A program made the position numbers and the translations under genes. A stretch of 64,000 nt of DNA, taken from positions 372,001 to 436,000 of the forward strand of contig JAOALD010000001.1 in the NCBI GenBank assembly GCA_025153755.1. The letters are read 5' to 3'. Origin of the DNA: SAR92 clade bacterium H921. Its GTDB lineage: Bacteria; Pseudomonadota; Gammaproteobacteria; Pseudomonadales; Porticoccaceae. The notes under the pieces are model-generated. The model searched no databases and had not been told where the DNA came from. It worked only from the letters and a program-made list of their open reading frames with translations. Positions 17,042 to 27,025 of the stretch are shown here, one piece after another. Numbering within the stretch: the first letter of the stretch is position 1; the number at the start of each line of letters is the position of its first letter.

Positions 17042-18775
17042 TTATCCGCCGAACGAATTGCTTTCTACTCCTTTAATATCAACATCAATGGCAAATAAGC
17101 TTCCCGAAAAAGGTGCTTGCGCTAAAGCCTCAGCGGACAAGCGAATTCGGGCAGATGTTATATACAGAGTTTTCATGTCTGTGCCTCCGAACGTGCAGCT
17201 AGTTGGCCGCGGGACTGGCAAGTTTATCACTCTTGTGATGACGCCATTTTTGTCATATCTTATGACTTTCCAGCCATCCCAGATAGCTACCCAAAGGCCG
17301 CCTTCTTCGTCAATCGCAAGTCCGTCAGGTGTGCCATCGTCAGAATCAAACTTAATGAAGACAATTTTGTTTGATACTGTGCCATTTTCAAGATCGTAGT
17401 CCATGGCATAAATGACCCTCTCACCAGAGTCTGCCAAGTACATCTTGGTATATTCCTTATTCCATCCAATACCATTTGCAATATGAAGGCCATCTAGGAT
17501 TCGACTAACATTATGATTTTCATCAAGTCTGAATAGTGCTCCTTTTTTAGGGAGTGCATCAATAGATAGTGTGCCGGCCCAAAAACGACCCCTAGCGTCG
17601 CATTTACCATCATTAAAGCGACAGCCGTCAATATTTTTAACAGAAGCTAAAGGTGTGATCACCCCAGTTGCTATATCTATACGCCGAAATCCATTTTGGG
17701 TTGCGGCGATATTTCCACCGGACTTTCGGGGAACTGTAACACCCACTATCTCTGATAGCATAGTTTTCCGGTCGACTTTTGTTGCAATATCGAATTTATG
17801 CACGGACGGCTCCAGAATATCGACCCACTCGATAGTTCCGTCTTCTGAGTTCCAGTGAGGACTCTCACCCAAGAATGCTTTCTCAGGTAGAACACAAGTC
17901 ACTCCTTCTGTTACGTCGACAGATGGTCGTATGATTTTTGTAATAGACATATAGTTTTCGCCGATATTTCCTGAGGTTCTTCTAGCGGACTCGATGACTT
18001 CTCTGCCAAAGTTGTGTAAAACATCTACTGGCAATCTGTGCGTACTGGCAATAATGCTTATTGCACCGAGAGGTTTTCCATTTGAATCAATTATGGGGGC
18101 TGCTACGGAGCTAACACCCTCAAAGTCTTCTTCTTCTGAAATAGCATATCCACGAGCCTTTACTAGGTTAAGCTGACTTTTTAATTCAGAAATACTATTT
18201 ATTGTATTTCGGGTCAGTGATTCTAAGTTATCATCACCTATGAGCTTATTAAGTTCCATCTGATCGAGGTGGGCCAATATCACTTTTCCTGCTGCACTGC
18301 CATGTAATGATAGACCCCTGCCGATGCTGAGATTAATTTGAATAACGTCATCAATTTTTTTTTCCCCAATGATTAGTGGTTTTACTCCATCGAAAGCCAC
18401 CAGTTGGGCGGTTTCATTACTAATGGAGACTAGACGCGCTAGCTCTGGATCGGCACTTCCTCTGAGATCAAACCGATTCCAAACTTTGTGAGCCATCTCA
18501 AATAATTTTGACCCAAGATGATAGGAGTTGTTGCTCTCATCAATCCTTACCAGTTGAAACTCTGTGAGTGCCTGTAAGATCCTATGCAAGGTTCCCTTAG
18601 GGAGCGCAGAAATCTTTTGTAGCTCAACGAAGCTATAAGGTTTTTCAGAGTCTGAGATTATTTGTAGTACTGACAAGCTCTTCCAGACCGACTGAGCTCC
18701 AGCAACAGGCTCTGAAGGTCGATTAGTTTTTGTGTCACTTAACACTTTTGCCCATGATTCTCGTTCAGACTTCAT
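17042..18775 (-). CDS. IclR-type regulator fused to SMP-30/gluconolactonase domain
   Basis: A 577-residue two-part protein in one frame. Residues about 25-90 are an IclR winged helix (ALPKGTLHRILQALTEFQLV), and about 95-270 the IclR effector domain (GRGLSLHGSAAGKVILAHL, EEEDFEGVSSVAAPI). From about 283 a complete SMP-30/gluconolactonase propeller follows with metal-ligand motifs: LGESPHW (Glu), RFNDGKCDARGRFWAGT (Asn), ANGIGW (Asn) and GTPDGLAID (Asp). The natural reading is a regulator that also carries, or senses through, a sugar lactonase. It is cytoplasmic, with no signal. It is divergent from the enolase-superfamily gene and probably regulates island B. The two halves are usually separate genes in this kind of cluster. 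Confidence 0.85.
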   Translation of the reverse strand: MKSERESWAKVLSDTKTNRPSEPVAGAQSVWKSLSVLQIISDSEKPYSFVELQKISALPKGTLHRILQALTEFQLVRIDESNNSYHLGSKLFEMAHKVWNRFDLRGSADPELARLVSISNETAQLVAFDGVKPLIIGEKKIDDVIQINLSIGRGLSLHGSAAGKVILAHLDQMELNKLIGDDNLESLTRNTINSISELKSQLNLVKARGYAISEEEDFEGVSSVAAPIIDSNGKPLGAISIIASTHRLPVDVLHNFGREVIESARRTSGNIGENYMSITKIIRPSVDVTEGVTCVLPEKAFLGESPHWNSEDGTIEWVDILEPSVHKFDIATKVDRKTMLSEIVGVTVPRKSGGNIAATQNGFRRIDIATGVITPLASVKNIDGCRFNDGKCDARGRFWAGTLSIDALPKKGALFRLDENHNVSRILDGLHIANGIGWNKEYTKMYLADSGERVIYAMDYDLENGTVSNKIVFIKFDSDDGTPDGLAIDEEGGLWVAIWDGWKVIRYDKNGVITRVINLPVPRPTSCTFGGTDMKTLYITSARIRLSAEALAQAPFSGSLFAIDVDIKGVESNSFGG

Positions 18776-18935
18776 TTATTCCCCGCTTGATGCATTTAAA
18801 GTGGACTCTATTATCTCTTATTTTTGGTTGCGAAGAAATTTATGTCTTCCTGGGAGCATTATTTCATATTATTCTTTATATTGGAACAGGAGTCTATATA
18901 ATGGACATTTTTTAAACTAATGAATTGGAGATGTT
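18776..18935 (+). promoter_or_regulatory. Divergent promoter region with IclR-type half site
   Basis: This gap separates the IclR-lactonase gene from the enolase-superfamily gene. TATTGGAACAG at 18879-18889 resembles the left arm of the palindrome at 20130-20148 (TATGGAACAG) but its right arm is weak. GGAG at 18927-18930 sets the GTG start at 18936. Confidence 0.35.
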
Positions 18936-20087
18936 GTGGAAATCAAATCGGTACAGCGTTGGCTTGTTAGGGTTCCGTTTAAGGAGGATATTTTTTGGGC
19001 GTCGGGTCGTCGAATCGGACCAACTCGCTTATTGGTGAGGATTGAAACCGATGCCGGAATAGTTGGTTGGGGAGAGACTATTTGTTTGATTGATGCGGTT
19101 TGGTCTGTTTTTGATCAGGTCGTAAAACCAATTGCGATAGGGTATCAAGTTTCAGATGTTGAAAAGTTTACCAAGCATATTCTGGGAGCCGGATATTATC
19201 ATCACAAAAGAGCGGCCGTAATGGCTTCAGCGGCAATGGAGATGGCTATGTGGGATGCCTATGGGAAGATGTTGTGCCAGCCCTTGCATCGTCTATGGGG
19301 CGGCTCATGGAGAGATAGCGTGCGCTGTTCAGCGTACCTTTTTACGTCTGACCCAGTATCTGTTTCGGAAAAAGCTAAGTATTTTTTGGATTTGGGTTAC
19401 ACCTCCTTCAAAGCAAAAATAGGGTTTGATTACCAAACAGACATTAAAGTCACGGAATCTGTGAGAACTGCGGTGGATGATTGTGAGCTTAGGGTCGATG
19501 TGAATGGAGCTTGGACGCCAGGAACGGCAAAGAGGTTATTAAATAGACTTAGGGACTACGATCTTTCTTATGTCGAGCAGCCTTTGCAGATGGATGATTT
19601 GCTCGGGCATGTCGAGCTAAAGCAATCACAGCCAGTGCCTATAGCATTAGATGAGAGTGCGTATACGTTAGAGGATGTCGGCAATATAGTTCGTATGGGT
19701 GCGGCAGATGTATTGCTTCTTGATCCGCATGAGGCAGGTGGCTGTTGGCAGGTCATAAAGTCTGGGGCTATAGCTGAAGCCGCGGGAATACCCTTGTCTT
19801 TACATAGTGGGGGTGAATTGGGATTCTCTCAGGCGGCGTATTTGCACTTAGCTGCATCGATATCGAATATGACGATTTCTATTGATACTGAGCGCGATTA
19901 TTTGGGTGCAGATGTTGTCTTGAATTCACCGCAAATTGTGGATGGTGCTTATCAAGTACCTGTTGAGCCTGGTTTGGGAGTGGAGCCTGATATGGACAAA
20001 ATTGAGCTTTATTCAGTCGACTCTATAGAGGGCGCGTATTTGGATAATCATCGCCCGGGATGGTTTCCAGTTAAGCCAGAGTTCTAG
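18936..20087 (+). CDS. Enolase-superfamily (mandelate racemase/MLE type) sugar acid dehydratase or cycloisomerase
   Basis: A 383-residue cytoplasmic enzyme. Active-site elements of the superfamily are in place: KAK with Lys159 and Lys161, metal ligands Asp188 (in RVDVNGAW), Glu214 (YVEQPL) and Asp239 (in LDES), and His290 in SLHSGG. In this gene set it should convert a sugar acid to a 2-keto-3-deoxy sugar acid, for example galactonate to 2-keto-3-deoxygalactonate; an anhydro-sugar acid cycloisomerase is an alternative because the KxK site is of the MLE kind, unlike classical DgoD. The start is GTG with GGAG six bases before. It probably begins the transport/catabolic transcript of island B. 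Confidence 0.7.
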   Translation: MEIKSVQRWLVRVPFKEDIFWASGRRIGPTRLLVRIETDAGIVGWGETICLIDAVWSVFDQVVKPIAIGYQVSDVEKFTKHILGAGYYHHKRAAVMASAAMEMAMWDAYGKMLCQPLHRLWGGSWRDSVRCSAYLFTSDPVSVSEKAKYFLDLGYTSFKAKIGFDYQTDIKVTESVRTAVDDCELRVDVNGAWTPGTAKRLLNRLRDYDLSYVEQPLQMDDLLGHVELKQSQPVPIALDESAYTLEDVGNIVRMGAADVLLLDPHEAGGCWQVIKSGAIAEAAGIPLSLHSGGELGFSQAAYLHLAASISNMTISIDTERDYLGADVVLNSPQIVDGAYQVPVEPGLGVEPDMDKIELYSVDSIEGAYLDNHRPGWFPVKPEF

Positions 20088-20129
20088 TCTGTTGTCTGCC
20101 CGATAACCCAAAAGTTTAAATCTCCATAA

Positions 20130-20148
20130 TATGGAACAGTGTTTTATA
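20130..20148. promoter_or_regulatory. KdgR-like palindrome upstream of the TonB receptor
   Basis: TATGGAACAGTGTTTTATA is a 19-base imperfect palindrome around a central G, with arms TATGGAACA and TGTTTTATA matching at 7 of 9. It resembles the KdgR operator form with AAACA-TGTTT arms known from enterobacterial IclR-family KdgR. It lies 118 bases before the TonB receptor ATG. Binding by the IclR-lactonase fusion protein is inferred. Confidence 0.5.
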
Positions 20149-20265
20149 TGTTGATTTAATAGGAATGTTCTGTTAATTTACCATCCCTTTCGCCAAGGTT
20201 TACCGAAAAATCGGTTAGAAAAATTAATTAATAAAGAGGCATTGCCTCCAAGACGAGGAGAAGTT

Positions 20266-22953
20266 ATGAAAAAATATAATGGGGTGAAAAAATCAGTCGC
20301 GATAGCTGTTGCTGTGAGTTGCAGCGCTGGTATCTCTGCGCAAGACACCGATGGTGGTTATGAGTTGGAAGAGGTAGTGGTGACTGGTGTTCGAGCAAGC
20401 TTGCGCGGAGGTATTGATGCTAAGCGCGGTGCTGATAATTTCGTAGATGTCATTAAAGCTGAGGATATTGGTGAACTTCCCGATGCTAACTTGGCGGAGT
20501 CTCTCCAGCGAATTACTGGTGTCCAGATTGTCCGAGATGTGGCGGCTTCGAGGGAAGGCTTGTCAGGTCAGACCGTCAATATCCGCGGCCTATCATCGTT
20601 AGCGACTATTAATGGACGCACTATGTTGGCAGGATCTTTATCTCGTGATTTCGATTTTCGGACACTCGCGTCCGAAGGGTTTGGTGAACTGGTAATATCC
20701 AAATCACCAGCGGCTAACCAAATTGAAGGTGGCTTGGGTGGTACGATAGAGTTAAAAACCAGAAATCCAAATGAATTTGAAGAGCGTCAACTCTCTTTTA
20801 CCGCAAATGCGATCACGTTGGATTACGCTGGTACGACAAATCCTAATTATTCTGGGTTTTACGCCGATAGTTTTGCCGACGGTAGGCTAGGTGTTCTTGT
20901 GTCAGGCTCGTATGAAGAGTTGGATACTCGCACCGATGCGTATACCGCCCGAGGCGGGTGGATTGTTTCTAATGGGTTTACAGAATCTGGATTTGATTTT
21001 GATGAAAATGGTACACAGGATTTAATTCTCCCTTCAGATATTCGTTATTGGTATCAAGAAGATCAGCGTGTTAGGACTGGCCTAGATACCTCAGTTGTGT
21101 TCGCAGCTGCCGAATCCTTAGATATCACCTTCAACGCAAACTATTCGAAATTAGAGCGTGATTTTTTTAATGGTGTGAATAGGGCAGCGGGATTTGGTGC
21201 TACTAATGCGGTAGCGGATTCACTATCAATTGATGATAGTGGTAATTTGCAAGCCGGAACATTTAATGATGCTCTATTACAGTCTGACGGCAGGCTGGAA
21301 ATTGATAACGTAAAAGCAGTTAACTATGGTGTTAATTTTGATTGGGAGCTTGGTGATTGGGGTGTGAACTTTGATATTGGCCGCTCAGAAGGCCAGAATG
21401 AGGGTCGTCAACTTATTAGTCGATATCGTTTAATCGAATCACCGACCATCACCTATAACTACAATAACTCAACCATTCCAAGCGTAATTGTGAATGACGG
21501 TTCTACTGATCTGGACGATCGCTCTTTATACAGAGCAGATTTATATTTTAACAACCCGGATGTTGGTGAGAATGACGAGACTATGTTGCGCTTAGATATC
21601 GAGCGAACATTTTCAGACGGCGTTATTACCAAAGTGACTGGAGGTATTCGTAGCACAGATACACAGTACAGTTCGTCCTCATTTAGACAGGTTGGATTTG
21701 TTGATGTAGCTGGTAACCCAGTTTCGACAGACCAGGCCACTGGTGAATATATTCCGGCGGACACATCGAAGCTAGATCCTATTCTTCAAGGCTTTCCTGT
21801 GGATGACTTCTTTGCGGGCCAGAGTGGTGATTTTCAACGTTCTTGGGTATACACATCCTACCCTGATGCAGGTTTGGGTGACGGCGGGGTGTATGCTGAT
21901 ATCTATGGGTTAACCGCGAAAGGTGTAACTGAAGTTTTGGGTAATCGAACAGATATTAATGAAGACACATTTGCCGCTTATTTTATGGCTGACTATGAGT
22001 TCGATTTGGGTGGCGTGCCGGTTAATGGTAATTTTGGCATCCGATATGTTGGAACCGATGTTTCTTCCCTTGGCCTTCAAACTCAGCAGGATGGCAGCCA
22101 GGATCTTGCTGTGAGTGAACATGACTACGACGATATCTTGCCAAGTCTTTCAGTTGTTGCCAGTCTTTCTGATAACTTGCTTTTCCGAGCGGCATTTGCA
22201 GAAGTTATGAAGCGACCCAACATTGGCTCACTGCGTGCTAGCCTAAGTGTGGATCTATCAGACCTTGCGGGTTCAGCTGGAAACGTTGAATTGGATCCGT
22301 ATAGAGCTAAGCAGGTCGATATGGGTCTAGAATGGTATTTCGCAAATGAAGGTTTGTTATCTGCCACCGTATTCTATAAGGATGTCGAAAACTTTCTCTC
22401 CGTGGAGACTGAAACTAACGTCAATTTAGGTTTAGTCGGTTATGACGGAGGCACGTTGTTTACGGTTAAACGCCCTGTTAATGCAGGAACGGCTGAGATT
22501 AAAGGTTTTGAGGTTAGTTATCAGCAGGCTTTTGATTTTCTGCCAGAGCCATTCAATAATCTAGGGGCCATTGCAAACTATACGTATGCGGATGCTGATA
22601 CTAGCTCTGGTGAAACATTCCCAGAGCTATCAGAGCAAGTGTACAACTTGATAGCGTTCTATGATAACGGTAGGTTTGATGCTCGTTTTGCGTATAACTG
22701 GCGGTCTGAGTACGCGTTCGGCGGTGACGGGTCGAATGGTTTGCAGTTTCTTGGAATTTCGGAAAAAGTTGAAGACGGTGGTCAGTTAGACTTTTCGACT
22801 AGCTACGGTTTAACCGACAACTTTGATGTCATGTTCGAAGTACTCAACATAACTGAAGAAGACTTTAGTCGAGTTGTGGGTAACAGTTCTAGGTTGCGAG
22901 AATACCGAACTGGTGAGAGGCGCTTTTCTTTAGGTATCCGAGCCACGTTTTAG
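20266..22953 (+). CDS. TonB-dependent receptor (sugar uptake)
   Basis: An outer-membrane receptor of about 895 residues. The ATG at 20266 is preferred over the upstream TTG because GAGGAG precedes it and a signal peptide (KKSVAIAVAVSCSAGISAQ) follows. Just after it comes ELEEVVVTGVRASL, the TonB-box/plug start typical of marine carbohydrate receptors, then the plug with DANLAESLQRITGVQI. The remaining 700 residues are beta-barrel strands, ending RRFSLGIRATF with a C-terminal Phe for barrel assembly. It would import oligosaccharides released by the glycoside hydrolase at 24957, into the periplasm. The gene is preceded by the KdgR-like palindrome and followed by a 12-pair stem-loop. Confidence 0.9.
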   Translation: MKKYNGVKKSVAIAVAVSCSAGISAQDTDGGYELEEVVVTGVRASLRGGIDAKRGADNFVDVIKAEDIGELPDANLAESLQRITGVQIVRDVAASREGLSGQTVNIRGLSSLATINGRTMLAGSLSRDFDFRTLASEGFGELVISKSPAANQIEGGLGGTIELKTRNPNEFEERQLSFTANAITLDYAGTTNPNYSGFYADSFADGRLGVLVSGSYEELDTRTDAYTARGGWIVSNGFTESGFDFDENGTQDLILPSDIRYWYQEDQRVRTGLDTSVVFAAAESLDITFNANYSKLERDFFNGVNRAAGFGATNAVADSLSIDDSGNLQAGTFNDALLQSDGRLEIDNVKAVNYGVNFDWELGDWGVNFDIGRSEGQNEGRQLISRYRLIESPTITYNYNNSTIPSVIVNDGSTDLDDRSLYRADLYFNNPDVGENDETMLRLDIERTFSDGVITKVTGGIRSTDTQYSSSSFRQVGFVDVAGNPVSTDQATGEYIPADTSKLDPILQGFPVDDFFAGQSGDFQRSWVYTSYPDAGLGDGGVYADIYGLTAKGVTEVLGNRTDINEDTFAAYFMADYEFDLGGVPVNGNFGIRYVGTDVSSLGLQTQQDGSQDLAVSEHDYDDILPSLSVVASLSDNLLFRAAFAEVMKRPNIGSLRASLSVDLSDLAGSAGNVELDPYRAKQVDMGLEWYFANEGLLSATVFYKDVENFLSVETETNVNLGLVGYDGGTLFTVKRPVNAGTAEIKGFEVSYQQAFDFLPEPFNNLGAIANYTYADADTSSGETFPELSEQVYNLIAFYDNGRFDARFAYNWRSEYAFGGDGSNGLQFLGISEKVEDGGQLDFSTSYGLTDNFDVMFEVLNITEEDFSRVVGNSSRLREYRTGERRFSLGIRATF

Positions 22954-22963
22954 AGTAAGGTAC

Positions 22964-22996
22964 GAATATCGCCCCGTAATAACTGGGGCGATATTC
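22964..22996. terminator. Perfect 12-pair stem-loop after the TonB receptor gene
   Basis: GAATATCGCCCC (22964-22975) pairs perfectly with GGGGCGATATTC (22985-22996), loop of nine bases, starting 11 bases after the receptor stop. There is no T-run, so it may cap or partly terminate the receptor message rather than end transcription fully. Confidence 0.55.
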
Positions 22997-23127
22997 ACAA
23001 CCAGTAATATAAGTGCTTTAAAGTGCAAATATATTTCAAATATAACTCACGATCCGCCAAAATATCTAATGGTGTAAATTCGTAACAATATCGTGGCTGT
23101 CTGCTACATTCGATCAATAGGATAATA

Positions 23128-24843
23128 ATGAGTATTCCCGATATAGTAGTGTTTTTTATCTATCTGGCTGGAACCGTAGTAGTTGCATTAGCGTTCATGA
23201 AGCGTAACAAGGATATGCATCAAATGTTTGGTGCGGGGGGCCAAGTGCCATGGTGGGTATCAGGGCTTAGCGCCTTTATGACGCTTTTTTCAGCGGGATC
23301 TTTTGTCGTATGGGGAGGTCTGGCCTACAGTCAAGGATTGGTAGCGGTAACTGTTCTTATGGCCATCGGTGTTTCTGGTTTAATTGTTGGGCCGTGTATA
23401 GCGCCGCGTTGGAAATGTTTGGGAATAGGTACGCCTGCCGATTTTGTCTATGAACGTTTTGGTGGTGTTGTTAAAACATACATAACATGGGCACTTATAA
23501 CTGTGCGAATAATCAGCTCGGCGGTCGCACTTTATGCGCTTGCGGCGATACTCGATCCGCTACTTTTTCCAGGTCATGGGCCATCGTTTACACGCAGTGC
23601 CATGCTGATTTCGATTATGGGTGGGGTTGTTGTTGCCTACACGATGATAGGTGGCCTCTGGGCTGTATTAATGACGGATGTCTTGCAGTTTATTATTTTA
23701 ACGATCGCCGTATTCTTCATTGTGGTGGTTGCCGTTACTAAATTTGGGAATCTTTCGTCCTTAACTGAAGCAGTGCCAGCAACATTCTTCGAGCCGATAA
23801 GCGCTGATTTTACTGGGGTAGTATTAGTTGGCTGGGTGCTTACGCACGTTTTTGTTTTAGGTTCAGACTGGGCTTTTGTGCAACGACACATTGCAGTTCC
23901 AACAAAGCAGGATGCGAAGAAGTCTATGATATTGCTTTCGTGTCTCTATTTTGTCAGCCCGATAATTTGGCTTGCCCCAGCCATGTTCTACCGACTGATC
24001 GATGCTAACGCGAATCCTGAGCAAGCATATATATTGATTAGTGCCGCACTGTTGCCTGTTGGAATGTTGGGTTTGATGGCCGCCGCAATGTTTTCCGCTA
24101 CGGCCAGTATGATTAGTTCACAAATTAATGTATTTGCCGGCACTCTCACAAATGCATTTTTCCCGACGACAGGTAAGAATAATAAACTGCAGTTGTGGGC
24201 TGGAAAAATCATGACCGTTTCAATTGGCTTCATCATAATTCTTTTGGCCATCATAGTACCCTTTTTGGGCGGGGCGGAATCAGTGGTGTTTGCGCTGATG
24301 AGTTTACTGATTAGCCCAATATTTGCACCGGTACTTTGGGGGCTATTCAGTCGCCGAATAGGTGCTAGCGCAATTTGGATCACATCTATAATCGCAGGCT
24401 TTGCCGGGGCGGCTATTAAATTTGGTGATAGCTTTATTGTATTTGTTTTTAATGAAACATTGGCTATGAATATTCTGTCTTGGATCGATCTGAATCCCCG
24501 CTTATCAGAAATGCTTGCCGGTGTGGTCACTCCGTTAGTAATTCTTTCGTGTATAGAAATTTATAAAAAAATGACTAAGCGAGAAAACGATAAAGCCGTC
24601 AGTTGGTTCGATTCTCGACCATCTAATGCTGAAGTAGGAGAAAGGGTCGTTGCCGATAATGTTGGGCCAACCATCATTGTGATCTGTGGTTTGGTCGTGT
24701 GTGCTCTGATTTCTTTTGCGCTTATAACTGTAAACCTGGACAACCCAACTGGATTGATTTATTGCGGCTTCATCCTCATGTTCATCGCGGCCTTGCTTTA
24801 CGTTCGAATTCTTAAAGGAAGAGAATTACAAAAATCAGGCTAA
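23128..24843 (+). CDS. Sodium:solute symporter family transporter
   Basis: A 571-residue inner-membrane protein with about thirteen to fourteen hydrophobic helices. The early segments SGLSAFMTLFSAGSFVVWGG and the later LGSDWAFVQRHIAVP fit the SSS family (sugar, acid or proline symporters). It would use the sodium gradient to take in the sugar or sugar acid from the periplasm, fitting a marine host. It follows the TonB receptor by 174 bases and precedes the glycoside hydrolase by 113. Close relatives of this arrangement carry galactose- or uronate-type substrates, but the substrate here is not visible from sequence. Confidence 0.85.
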   Translation: MSIPDIVVFFIYLAGTVVVALAFMKRNKDMHQMFGAGGQVPWWVSGLSAFMTLFSAGSFVVWGGLAYSQGLVAVTVLMAIGVSGLIVGPCIAPRWKCLGIGTPADFVYERFGGVVKTYITWALITVRIISSAVALYALAAILDPLLFPGHGPSFTRSAMLISIMGGVVVAYTMIGGLWAVLMTDVLQFIILTIAVFFIVVVAVTKFGNLSSLTEAVPATFFEPISADFTGVVLVGWVLTHVFVLGSDWAFVQRHIAVPTKQDAKKSMILLSCLYFVSPIIWLAPAMFYRLIDANANPEQAYILISAALLPVGMLGLMAAAMFSATASMISSQINVFAGTLTNAFFPTTGKNNKLQLWAGKIMTVSIGFIIILLAIIVPFLGGAESVVFALMSLLISPIFAPVLWGLFSRRIGASAIWITSIIAGFAGAAIKFGDSFIVFVFNETLAMNILSWIDLNPRLSEMLAGVVTPLVILSCIEIYKKMTKRENDKAVSWFDSRPSNAEVGERVVADNVGPTIIVICGLVVCALISFALITVNLDNPTGLIYCGFILMFIAALLYVRILKGRELQKSG

Positions 24844-24956
24844 GCACTTAGTCATACGCAGTAAATATGTTGCTAGTCGGATTTTTATCTCAGTATCTGG
24901 TTAGCTGATTCTCAAACCTACTCTGATATCTGATCTACAACGAGGTACGAAAGATT

Positions 24957-26876
24957 ATGAATAAAGTATTTTCTAATTCGATTATTTTCTCTTTAGCGTT
25001 TTTGAGCTTAGCTGGGTGTTTGGGCAATAATCATACTCATATACTATCTCCTAAAGAAAAAAAGCAAACAGTGTTAGGCATAGGCGTAGAAATTCAAAGC
25101 GACTCCATAGGCTCGGGTAATACAAGCTTACCTGAGGAGTTTATTGGGGTGCCCCACGACCTAACTAATGAAGAGCGAAATCGATTTGGAAAAGACATGC
25201 TTGCTGGGTTTCGTTATATCCGTTTGGCTGGTGGGCTCTATTGGCGCGGTTTAGATGAAGACAGAAAGACTCTGCAGCCGAGGTGGCCCGGACAGTTAGA
25301 GGAAATAAAAACGCTAATGAATTTGGCCGGTATTGAAGGAGTGTCATTTGAGTATTGGTCGCCGCCGCCGTATTGGAAGGCTAGTGGGAAGTACGTCGCC
25401 GACTATGAGGAGAGTCCGCTAAATACCTTACGCCCTTTTGGCCCTGATTTTGAAAATGATCCAGTTTACAAAGGCGACCGTGAGGCATTTTTTGAAGACT
25501 TTGCAGATGCAATTGTAAGCGATATAAAAACGCTTGCGGATGCAGGTATTAGAACATCGATGTTTGGTCTTCAAAATGAACCTGACGCAGCCCCAACTGG
25601 GTACTCTTCCAATATGTACTTTTCATCCGAAGATTACTTAGAGGCATTTTTGCCTGTCGCTTCACGTATTCGAGCTTATGATCCTACAATTATGATTCAT
25701 GCAGATGGGGCGCATAGTAAGCCACACCTAGAGCGCATCAAGCCCGGTATGTCAGATCCTAGAATAGTGGATCTTATTGATCTTTATGCGGTTCATACGA
25801 TCGGTTGGGACTCTTCAACCGTTAAAGACGTGCACAAATATGTTCGTGGAGAGTTCCCGCTAAAGCCTTGGATGCAAAACGAGTATGAATATCTCACAGG
25901 AGGGGCTACCCCAGAGCGATCGCTGAATACAGTACAACATATTATGAATTCGTTTCAAATTGGAGAAAATCCGAGCTGGTTTTGGTTGCACGCGTTGAAG
26001 CCAGCAGGAAATGCTGAAGCAAGTGGCTATGCGTTGGGTTTTTGGAATTCGATGATTGCACCTAATGACAATCTTCTAGTCGCAAAGCGCAGCCGTTGGC
26101 GTGATGGTCCAGAGTTTATTTCATTACCGGCAGTATTTGACAATATGGAGTTCATTTATCCTCGTCGTGGAGCGGTTACCATTCCTGGTATTGGCTACGA
26201 CTTTTATGTCGATCAACCTTCGCGCCTGTATTTGTTAGTAGACGATACTGGTAGCATAGTGCCGCAAGGGTGGAATGAAACCGATATGAGTGTTACGTGG
26301 GAAGGTGGGAGAGATAAGGTATTCATTAAAGACGTGAGGCCAGGTAATGTTCAAATTCCCCCGCATGATGGAGAGTTATCAGGCGGTTTTGGTGCGCCGC
26401 ATGCCGTATTTGCGCAAGCCTTGAACCAATATCCGTTGGAAGTGAGTATAGGGGTTAATAAACCCATCTATGTAGAATCTCAGCAAAAGCAAATATCCAG
26501 ATTAACTGAAAATTTGAAGCCGGGCCATTGGACTTATAACCCGCTGAATTGGAATTCGGTAGGCAGCTTTGTGAAGCGGATGCCATGGGACAGTATTGTG
26601 TTAGGGGTTACCGAGCGTGCTAATGACGAGGATGCTCGACTATTGGCATTTGAAAGACCTAATGGGAAGAGAACATTGGTGCTTTCTAATAGGCATGCTG
26701 GGGCAAGGCAATTCAATATTAAGACCAATATCGACGGAGCAGTTTGGCGGGGCTATCGTTATACGCCTTATGACGGTGGAGAGGGAACACTAGGTGTCGA
26801 CGTTGGTGAAATTAGTGGTGGCACACTAATGGTAACCCTTCCGTCGTTAAGCTGGGAATTCTGGGAAGAGCAATGA
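24957..26876 (+). CDS. Secreted lipoprotein glycoside hydrolase, clan GH-A (GH30-like)
   Basis: A 639-residue protein with a lipoprotein signal; the lipobox LAGC is near residue 20. A TIM-barrel domain of retaining clan A follows: GLQNEP places the acid/base Glu208, and WMQNEYEY places a nucleophile candidate Glu309, a spacing usual for this clan. A C-terminal beta-sandwich (about residues 400-639) is also typical of GH30. Family assignment is by pattern only. The surrounding galactonate-type genes suggest a galactose-containing polysaccharide such as a galactan, but that is inference. It is anchored at the cell surface or periplasm and would feed the TonB receptor. Confidence 0.65.
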   Translation: MNKVFSNSIIFSLAFLSLAGCLGNNHTHILSPKEKKQTVLGIGVEIQSDSIGSGNTSLPEEFIGVPHDLTNEERNRFGKDMLAGFRYIRLAGGLYWRGLDEDRKTLQPRWPGQLEEIKTLMNLAGIEGVSFEYWSPPPYWKASGKYVADYEESPLNTLRPFGPDFENDPVYKGDREAFFEDFADAIVSDIKTLADAGIRTSMFGLQNEPDAAPTGYSSNMYFSSEDYLEAFLPVASRIRAYDPTIMIHADGAHSKPHLERIKPGMSDPRIVDLIDLYAVHTIGWDSSTVKDVHKYVRGEFPLKPWMQNEYEYLTGGATPERSLNTVQHIMNSFQIGENPSWFWLHALKPAGNAEASGYALGFWNSMIAPNDNLLVAKRSRWRDGPEFISLPAVFDNMEFIYPRRGAVTIPGIGYDFYVDQPSRLYLLVDDTGSIVPQGWNETDMSVTWEGGRDKVFIKDVRPGNVQIPPHDGELSGGFGAPHAVFAQALNQYPLEVSIGVNKPIYVESQQKQISRLTENLKPGHWTYNPLNWNSVGSFVKRMPWDSIVLGVTERANDEDARLLAFERPNGKRTLVLSNRHAGARQFNIKTNIDGAVWRGYRYTPYDGGEGTLGVDVGEISGGTLMVTLPSLSWEFWEEQ

Positions 26877-27025
26877 TGGCTGAGAGCTTAAAGTTAGGAT
26901 ATTCCAGCTATCAAAGCGGATAGAAAAATAAGCTAACTTAAAAATCTTTGAGCGGATCATGAGATCTGACAAGAGTTAGGCAACTCTGGTCAGCCAGAAT
27001 TTGCATGATTGAATTTTTTTGATGG

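Noticed and set aside
18730-18920. Two short forward frames in the divergent promoter of island B
   Set aside because: They overlap the IclR-lactonase start and the operator-like half site and have no protein-like pattern.
23988-24530. Reverse-strand frame of 180 codons
   Set aside because: It is the shadow of the sodium symporter gene; the helices belong to the forward frame.
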